Below, piece by piece: positions 1-4,871 of a DNA stretch of 11,194 nt (its first letter is position 1; every line of letters begins with the position of its first letter). A model generated the notes under the pieces. That model did no database searches, was not told the DNA's origin, and saw only the letters and a list, made by a program, of their open reading frames with translations. Origin of the DNA: Bacteroidales bacterium (GTDB lineage Bacteria; Bacteroidota; Bacteroidia; Bacteroidales; UBA10428); NCBI GenBank assembly GCA_016935595.1, contig JAFGQQ010000140.1, positions 1-11,194 on the forward strand. Direction: 5' to 3'. The translations under genes were made by a program, and so were the position numbers.

Positions 1-485
1 ATCTGATTATTTGTAATACTGGATGCAAAAATACCAATACTGATATAAGCTGCACTCATTAATAACAAACCTAAATACCCCGACCAAACTGCGCCGTGAT
101 CAATGGGACCAATGCTCCAAACAGTAAAATAGTAAGGTAAAGTTAATACCAAGGCAATAAGAATAAGAATTAAAGTTGCTAAAAACTTACCAACTACAAA
201 TTGCCAGTCGGACACCGGTTTTGTTAGAATTAATTCAAGTGTTCCAACCCTGTTCTCTTCTGCAATTAAACGCATTGTTAATGCAGGTATAAAGAAAAAG
301 AGGGTCCAGTAAGCAATCCCAAAAAAGGCCTGTAAGCTGGCCTGGCCGACAAAGAAAACATCACTGCCGTATAGCCAGGTAAAAAATCCGCTAAATCCTA
401 AAAACAGCACAATCATAATATATGCCATCAGTGAATCAAAAAACGACCTTAGTTCTCTTTTTGTAATTATCCAAATTTTATCCAT
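1..485 (-). CDS. gldF: GldF-like ABC-2 transporter permease, N-terminal part (cut by window edge)
   Basis: This is the first 161 codons of an inner-membrane permease; the 3' part lies beyond position 1. The protein starts MDKIWIITKRELRSFF, the usual cytoplasmic lead-in of ABC-2 permeases. Hydrophobic segments follow at about residues 18-38, 52-70, 100-122 and 135-157. Between the second and third is the loop AEENRVGTLELILTKPVSDW (75-94), the hallmark of the GldF/NosY-type family (seen: AEE..GTLE..L..P). GldF pairs with the ATPase GldA and, in gliding Bacteroidota, with GldG; the transported substrate is not settled. The gene lies 91 bp downstream of the gldA-like gene on the same strand, as expected for a shared transcript. 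A gldG-like gene would be expected beyond the edge but cannot be seen. The ATG at 485-483 is the natural start. Many non-gliding Bacteroidota also carry this pair, so motility cannot be inferred from it. Confidence 0.85.
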   Translation of the reverse strand, partial: MDKIWIITKRELRSFFDSLMAYIMIVLFLGFSGFFTWLYGSDVFFVGQASLQAFFGIAYWTLFFFIPALTMRLIAEENRVGTLELILTKPVSDWQFVVGKFLATLILILIALVLTLPYYFTVWSIGPIDHGAVWSGYLGLLLMSAAYISIGIFASSITNNQ

Positions 486-495
486 GTCTTTAATA

Positions 496-523
496 TTTTG
501 AATGTTGAATTTTGAATTTTGAA
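496..523. repeat. Four tandem 7-bp repeats (TTTTGAA) just upstream of gldF
   Basis: Four contiguous 7-bp units read TTTTGAA, TGTTGAA, TTTTGAA, TTTTGAA on the plus strand (TTCAAAA on the gldF coding strand). Only the second unit has a mismatch. The array ends 10 bp before the gldF start codon, within the 91-bp gldA-gldF gap, so it would lie in the gldF leader. Whether the copy number varies cannot be judged from one sequence. Confidence 0.8.
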
Positions 524-576
524 TTATTTTAAATTTTTCTGACTTGTTTTTACAATATTTAACATTTATAATTTCC

Positions 577-1506
577 TTAGTTTTTAGTTAAATCACGGAA
601 AATATCTTCCAGTTTTGTTTCAATAGGTGTTAACTGGGATATGAACCAGCCCTTTTTAACGCACATGTCAAAAATTGATTTATTCGACGACATCTCAGGC
701 CGACTTTGTATCTCAAAATGATTTTCTTTATTAGGTATAAAATCAACCATTGCAACAGTATCTAATTTTTGCAGGCTTTTAAATACTTCATTTTTATCGC
801 CTCCTTCTATTCCTACTCTTAAAATTTCCTGTCCCGAGGCTTTTTTTCGCAAATCTTCAGATGTACCATCTGCAACTATTTTACCTTTATTAATAATTAA
901 GATCCTGTCACAAGTGGCCTCTACTTCTGCAAGAATATGGGAACTCAGAATTACTGTTTTTTCCTTCCCCAGTTTTTTAATTAAACCTCTAATTTCAACA
1001 ATCTGGTTTGGATCTAAACCCACTGTTGGTTCATCCAGGATAAGCACATCGGGATCGTGTATTAGAGCCTGCGCCAATCCAACCCGTTGCTGGTATCCTT
1101 TTGATAATTCCCCTATTTTTTTATGCTTCTCCCCTTCCAAACCACAACTATTTACCATTTCAAGAATTTTATCCTGAATTTTATCTTTCTTAATCCCCTG
1201 TATTTCGGCAACAAATTTCAGGTAATCGATAACCGGCATATCACTGTAGAGCGGATTGTTCTCGGGCAAATAACCAATGTGCCTTTTAATTTCATCGGGA
1301 TTCTCGGCTATTGAAATACCTCCTACTTTAATGTCACCTTTTGTAGGTGCCATAAAACAGGTGATGGCTTTCATGGTTGTTGTTTTACCTGCACCATTTG
1401 GTCCAAGAAATCCCAGCACTTCTCCGGTTTTCACCGTAAACGAAATATCGTCAACAGCTTTTTGTACACCATATTTTTTCGTTAAATTTTCTACAATTAT
1501 ATCCAT
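577..1506 (-). CDS. gldA: GldA-like ABC transporter ATP-binding protein
   Basis: This cytoplasmic ATPase of 309 aa should power the GldF-type permease encoded just downstream. All nucleotide-binding motifs are visible: Walker A GPNGAGKT (35-42), the ABC signature LSKGYQQ (134-140), Walker B VLILDEP with catalytic Glu159 (154-160), the D-loop GLDP and the switch His190 in LSSHIL. The Q-loop position reads YLPENNPLY (80-88), with Glu in place of Gln; this YLPE.NPLY form is typical of the GldA branch of ABC-2 ATPases. The last 80 or so residues form a short C-terminal extension, and the length is close to that of known GldA proteins (about 300 aa). The ATG at 1506 has no strong Shine-Dalgarno sequence. 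The next gene upstream on this strand is porQ, 230 bp away, so gldA may have its own promoter, but I could not find a convincing one. Assignment to GldA rather than a generic ABC-2 ATPase rests on the motif and on the gldF neighbour. Confidence 0.85.
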   Translation of the reverse strand: MDIIVENLTKKYGVQKAVDDISFTVKTGEVLGFLGPNGAGKTTTMKAITCFMAPTKGDIKVGGISIAENPDEIKRHIGYLPENNPLYSDMPVIDYLKFVAEIQGIKKDKIQDKILEMVNSCGLEGEKHKKIGELSKGYQQRVGLAQALIHDPDVLILDEPTVGLDPNQIVEIRGLIKKLGKEKTVILSSHILAEVEATCDRILIINKGKIVADGTSEDLRKKASGQEILRVGIEGGDKNEVFKSLQKLDTVAMVDFIPNKENHFEIQSRPEMSSNKSIFDMCVKKGWFISQLTPIETKLEDIFRDLTKN

Positions 1507-1511
1507 ATTTA

Positions 1512-1554
1512 TTAATTATTATTTAATTATTACTTATAATTTATAATTCATATG
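1512..1554. repeat. Short AT-rich tandem repeats before gldA
   Basis: Immediately upstream of the gldA start are two copies of TTAATTATTA (1512-1521 and 1523-1532). They are followed by two perfect 7-bp units TTATAAT (1534-1547) and a degenerate third (1548-1554). The 7-bp period matches the array in front of gldF, though the unit sequence differs. In DNA this AT-rich the repeats could be chance or replication slippage. Confidence 0.5.
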
Positions 1555-1570
1555 CATTTTGATGAATACC

Positions 1571-1587
1571 ATTTTCCTCAGGAAAAT
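1571..1587. promoter_or_regulatory. Perfect 17-bp palindrome upstream of gldA (possible operator)
   Basis: ATTTTCCT-C-AGGAAAAT has 8-bp arms and one central base, with no mismatch. It lies 65-81 bp upstream of the gldA start codon. No T-run follows it in the transcribed direction of porQ/gldA, so it does not look like an intrinsic terminator. A protein-binding dyad is possible, but this is inference; no regulator is identified. Confidence 0.35.
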
Positions 1588-1622
1588 ATTATTTAAAAAA
1601 TTTTGGGGATCAAATATCGTGT

Positions 1623-1670
1623 AATATTGAAAAATATTGAAGAATTCCTTGTTAAAAAAAGTTAAAAAAG
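1623..1670. repeat. Two pairs of 10-bp tandem repeats in the porQ-gldA gap
   Basis: AATATTGAAA/AATATTGAAG occupies 1623-1642 and GTTAAAAAAA/GTTAAAAAAG occupies 1651-1670. Each pair repeats at about one helical turn and contains A-tracts, so the segment could be intrinsically curved. It sits 117-164 bp upstream of the gldA start. No function can be assigned from the sequence. Confidence 0.45.
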
Positions 1671-1736
1671 TATTGTGTAATGACCGTAATAATAAGGAAT
1701 GTAATGAAAAAATAAATTATAGAAATATACAGTAAA

Positions 1737-2792
1737 TTATAAATTGCCCTTTTTGTATAATAATTCACTAAGATTGGTTGTAAATGAAAAATGATTGGTT
1801 GATCCGGCCATGTGATAATTTGACCTGGCATAGGCAACCTGGAATTTTGATAAAGATAAACCAAATCCCCATGATAACCCAACCGTTGATAAAGAAGATT
1901 TTGTGTTTAATTCTTTTGCCCGTTGGAAATTATACCCTAAAGCAAAATAAAAATTTTTAAATGGCAATAATTCTATGCCAATATTAATATGCCTTAGTAT
2001 TTTATCACCTAAACCTTCAAGTTTATTTTGTTTTTCTTCTTCCTGTGAAAAAATATTAACAGATTGGAATTCTTCAGGTAGTTCATATGTTAGATCAAAT
2101 GTTTCTAAATGATGGAACAGGAAATTTAAACGAAAGGGTGCATGAAGCAATTTTTTTGTAATACCTAATTGAATTTCAAACGGCAAAGGTTCGCGGATTT
2201 CATTATAAGCCTTTAACTGGTATCCCAGGTTACGGACAACCAATGCGGCAGTGAATAAAGATATATTATTATGGTATGTAATTCCTATATCAGTTGCAAT
2301 ACCAAGCGAAATGTATTTTTCCAAAGCTGAAAAAACAGGTTTAATATTAACACCAAATGAAAACAGGCTGTCAATATTTTTTGCCCAGGCTATATTTATT
2401 GCATATTCCGACGCCCTGAAATTACCTGTTATCTGACCTGTATAATCGGCCTCAATGAATTTACCATAATTAATAAAATGTATGCCGGCAGCAACATTTT
2501 TCAGTTTTGAATTACCCGGAGGAGCATAGGCAACGTATCCGTAATTGATATCTAAAAAATAATTTACATAATTCAATGTTAAGTGATCATTCATTTGTGA
2601 ATTTAAAAGAGAAGGATTATAATATATTAAACTCAGATCGTTTGAATACTGGGATATTAATTTGCCTCCTAAAGCTGCCGATTTTGATGAATTTGTTAAG
2701 TTTAAAAATTCGTATGTTGAACGACCTCCAATTTGTGCATGGCTATAAAAATATAATGAACAAAAATATATAAATAATAAAAATCTCTTCAT
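1737..2792 (-). CDS. porQ: Type IX secretion system protein PorQ (outer-membrane beta-barrel)
   Basis: PorQ is a subunit of the T9SS attachment complex (with PorU, PorV and PorZ), which cleaves the C-terminal signal of cargo proteins and attaches them to the cell surface. The 351-aa protein begins with a clear signal peptide, a Lys-Arg pair and then a hydrophobic aromatic stretch ending SHA, with predicted cleavage before Gln20, common in Bacteroidota. The mature N-terminus IGGRSTYEFLNL (21-32), followed by AALGGK (39-44) and YNPSLL (58-63), is the pattern I recognise from PorQ. The rest is an alternation of short polar and aromatic strands typical of a FadL/PorV-like barrel, and the length fits the family. 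In Porphyromonas gingivalis porQ is, as I recall, next to cmk; no such gene lies here, and the neighbours are a glycosyltransferase upstream and gldA downstream. The ATG at 2792 gives an intact signal peptide and is clearly the start. Confidence 0.82.
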   Translation of the reverse strand: MKRFLLFIYFCSLYFYSHAQIGGRSTYEFLNLTNSSKSAALGGKLISQYSNDLSLIYYNPSLLNSQMNDHLTLNYVNYFLDINYGYVAYAPPGNSKLKNVAAGIHFINYGKFIEADYTGQITGNFRASEYAINIAWAKNIDSLFSFGVNIKPVFSALEKYISLGIATDIGITYHNNISLFTAALVVRNLGYQLKAYNEIREPLPFEIQLGITKKLLHAPFRLNFLFHHLETFDLTYELPEEFQSVNIFSQEEEKQNKLEGLGDKILRHINIGIELLPFKNFYFALGYNFQRAKELNTKSSLSTVGLSWGFGLSLSKFQVAYARSNYHMAGSTNHFSFTTNLSELLYKKGNL

Positions 2793-2911
2793 TTATGTCG
2801 AGCTTTCTTCTTGAAACGCTAAATAAATAAATCTATTATATGATGCATACAAAAGAAATAAAAAAATATTTATCAGGATAATAAAAATGATTATTATAAT
2901 AAATTAACAAG

Positions 2912-4000
2912 CTATTCTAATTTCTTGTCATTGGTTAAATGTTCAATAAAAATCTTTTCAGCCTTTAAAACCCAATTAACAAATTCGTTGTTCTTATTAT
3001 AATTCTTAAAAAAATTAATTAGCTTATTTATGTTAAATTTTCTCTCAATAATTGCTGCACCGGCTTTAATCGCATCAACTGCATTACATTCCTGCTCATA
3101 ATGATTTTTATTTGGAGAAATTAATACAGGTTTCCCTAAAAACATGGCCTCACAAACCGATTCAAATCCTGCCGAGGAAATAACTCCCATACAATTCTTT
3201 AAGTAATTTATATATTTTGTATCATCAAGTTTATGAAAGGTTAAATTATTATTGATTTTTGTAACAATTTCAGCATTTTTTTTATCCCAGAAAACATGTA
3301 ATTCTATTCCGGGATTTTGTTTTTGCCATTTGATAATTTCCTCGCTATACCCGTCATTTAATATATAACCTAAAATATAAGATTCATCTGTAATTTCAGA
3401 AATTAAAATTTCTTTTCTAAGAAGAGGGGGAGTTATAAATATTCTTTTTTCAGGAATACCAGGTAAATCGTAAAATGATAATGCCAGTTTTTTTTCAGCT
3501 CTTAAAGAAGTGATTTTTGTATGTAAGAATAATAATATCCTTTGAAAAATATAACCTTTAGGAAAAGCGAAGTTTGAATGATAAAAATAATATTGATGTC
3601 CAACGCAATAAAAAGGAATTTCCGGTTTATAAAAAAAAGAATATAATCCGCCAATCAGATCATTAAAATTGATTATTGCGTCAGGATTAGTGTTTTTAAC
3701 AATTTTATTAATTTTTATTATGCTTTTAAAATATAAACCCGATCGCAAAAAATTATATAGAAAAGAATAAAAAATCTTAATCTTTTTGTTTTTCCTGTCT
3801 TTTATAAAATTAGGACTATTAAATTCTATAATAGCGGTTTTTATGTTTTTATAAAAAAATTCGGGAATTTCTCGTTGATTACTTTTTCCAATTAATGTGG
3901 AGCAAACTTCATGTCCGTTCCTGGACAATATTTCATATAAGGCAATTGCCTGGGTCATGTGTCCCCTACCCTCACCTTGTACAATAAAAAGAAATTTCAT
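2912..4000 (-). CDS. Glycosyltransferase with MurG-like (GT-B) fold, family Glyco_trans_1_3
   Basis: This 362-aa cytoplasmic enzyme probably transfers a sugar from a nucleotide-sugar donor; neither donor nor acceptor can be read from the sequence. The N-terminus MKFLFIVQGEGRGHMTQAIA carries the glycine-rich loop GEGRGHMTQA (9-18) of MurG-like GT-B enzymes. The C-terminal half has the donor-site pattern SSAGFESVCEA (275-285) and GKPVLISP, then NHYEQ (298-302), as in the family often named Glyco_trans_1_3 or UDP-glucuronosyl/MurG-like. It is not MurG itself, because the lengths and the remaining motifs differ. There are no membrane segments or signal peptide. The gene is strikingly A/T-rich, with long A-runs and many AAA, ATT and TTT codons, more so than its neighbours; this may indicate low expression or acquisition. 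It lies 119 bp upstream of porQ on the same strand, so a role in a surface glycan is an inference from context only. No Shine-Dalgarno sequence is evident before the ATG. Confidence 0.75.
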   Translation of the reverse strand: MKFLFIVQGEGRGHMTQAIALYEILSRNGHEVCSTLIGKSNQREIPEFFYKNIKTAIIEFNSPNFIKDRKNKKIKIFYSFLYNFLRSGLYFKSIIKINKIVKNTNPDAIINFNDLIGGLYSFFYKPEIPFYCVGHQYYFYHSNFAFPKGYIFQRILLFLHTKITSLRAEKKLALSFYDLPGIPEKRIFITPPLLRKEILISEITDESYILGYILNDGYSEEIIKWQKQNPGIELHVFWDKKNAEIVTKINNNLTFHKLDDTKYINYLKNCMGVISSAGFESVCEAMFLGKPVLISPNKNHYEQECNAVDAIKAGAAIIERKFNINKLINFFKNYNKNNEFVNWVLKAEKIFIEHLTNDKKLE

Positions 4001-4319
4001 TTTTATGAATTTTCTTTGAAAATAAACAATTTCTCATTTTTAAGTGGAAAATATATATTATTATCATGTAATTTTTTAATATAGAATGCAATGTTTAAAT
4101 TTTATATTCGTCTATATTATAAATTTATAAAGTGAATAAGAAAAAAGTTAATTGTCTTATAATTATTTTTCTGTTGTTTTTCTCTATTGGTTTAACAGCT
4201 TCGGTAAAAAAAATACTAATTGCTATGAAAGAATAAATAAAGGAGAAGAAGTTATATTAATAACCTTGATAAAAAATTTATAATTTACATATTGAATAAA
4301 AAATAAAATGTGAATTTTT
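4001..4319. other. Intergenic region between the CBS gene and the glycosyltransferase gene
   Basis: This is 319 bp of very AT-rich DNA between two minus-strand genes. The only structure I see is the plus-strand small reading frame at 4132-4236, with its possible -1 extension to 4283. I found no match to TAnnTTTG with a TTG 19-21 bp away for the glycosyltransferase, no GC-rich hairpin followed by a T-run, and no RNA gene. Confidence 0.6.
4132..4236 (+). CDS. Doubtful small ORF (34 aa) with signal-peptide-like or single-TM sequence
   Basis: Starting at GTG, the frame encodes NKKKVN after the initiator, a hydrophobic core (about residues 8-23, CLIIIFLLFFSIGLTA) and a short basic tail ending AMKE. 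This looks like a signal peptide or a tiny membrane peptide. An eight-A run (4206-4213) reads A_AAA_AAA in the zero frame. A -1 shift there would continue through NTNCYERINKGEEV and on to a stop at 4281-4283, giving 50 aa. It is the only plus-strand candidate gene left of 7374, has a GTG start, no Shine-Dalgarno sequence and no recognised homologue. It may be the remnant of a decayed secreted-protein gene, a real small protein, or chance in AT-rich DNA. Confidence 0.2.
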   Translation: MNKKKVNCLIIIFLLFFSIGLTASVKKILIAMKE

Positions 4320-4766
4320 TTATTCGGTTCCGTAACCGCTACCGGTTATGTAATTTTCCAGGTTTTTTATTGTAACATCTTGATGCTTAATTACAGCATT
4401 AACAACATCACCAATAGACACAATGCCTTGAATTTCATTATGATCTAATACAGGAAGGTGACGTACTCTTTTCTCGGTCATTAATGCCATACAATCATAA
4501 ATTGATGTTTGAGGCTTTACTGTTACGATAATTTTAGTCATATAATCAGACACAATAACTTCTTTCGATGATTTTCCGTGTAATACTATTTTCCTGGCAT
4601 AATCCCTTTCCGAGAACATTCCTACAAGTTTAGTATTATCAATAACCATTAAAGCGCCGATATCCTTTTCTGCCATTTTTTGTAACGCTTCAAATATAGT
4701 GGATTGAGGTTTAACATACCAGTACTCATATCCTTTTTTATTAAGCAGGTCTTTTACAGTTATCAT
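4320..4766 (-). CDS. Two-CBS-domain protein
   Basis: The 148-aa soluble protein consists of little more than a pair of CBS domains (about residues 3-65 and 72-132), which usually dimerise and bind adenosine-containing ligands such as AMP, ATP, NAD or SAM. Both repeats are well formed. Each contains the ribose-phosphate-binding S-x-x-D pattern, SERD (52-55) in the first and SIGD (117-120) in the second. The second also has the typical VRHLPVLD (101-108). The tail IKNLENYITGSGYG is common in stand-alone CBS-pair proteins of about 145 aa. No catalytic or membrane domain is attached, so its target must be another protein. It lies 105 bp downstream of the EF-G2-type gene on the same strand and could share its transcript. 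The ATG at 4766 is the only sensible start. Ligand and partner are unknown. Confidence 0.85.
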   Translation of the reverse strand: MITVKDLLNKKGYEYWYVKPQSTIFEALQKMAEKDIGALMVIDNTKLVGMFSERDYARKIVLHGKSSKEVIVSDYMTKIIVTVKPQTSIYDCMALMTEKRVRHLPVLDHNEIQGIVSIGDVVNAVIKHQDVTIKNLENYITGSGYGTE

Positions 4767-4871
4767 AATTATTATTTATATTTATTCAATTAATAATAAT
4801 ACTACAATATACAAAAAGTTTACTAGAATAAAATATATACAATGAAAAATATCATGAGTTAGTTTATATTA

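Noticed and set aside
1652..1882. Minus-strand frame of 76 codons at the 3' end of porQ
   Set aside because: It overlaps the porQ coding end in another frame, has hydrophobic AT-rich low-complexity sequence and no sign of translation.
2850..2857. CAAAAGAA as a minus-strand -7 element for porQ
   Set aside because: The TA of the TAnnTTTG consensus is not matched and no CAA lies at the right distance for a -33 element.
4103..4110. TATATTCG as a -7 element for the small plus-strand ORF
   Set aside because: One mismatch to TAnnTTTG and no TTG at 19-21 bp upstream; too weak in AT-rich DNA.
4326..4348. Two overlapping hairpins at the 3' end of the CBS gene (arms TAACCG/CGGTTA and CGGTT/AACCG)
   Set aside because: They fall within the final Gly/Thr-rich codons, the stems are only 5-6 bp, and on the transcribed strand an A-run rather than a U-run follows, so an intrinsic terminator is not supported.
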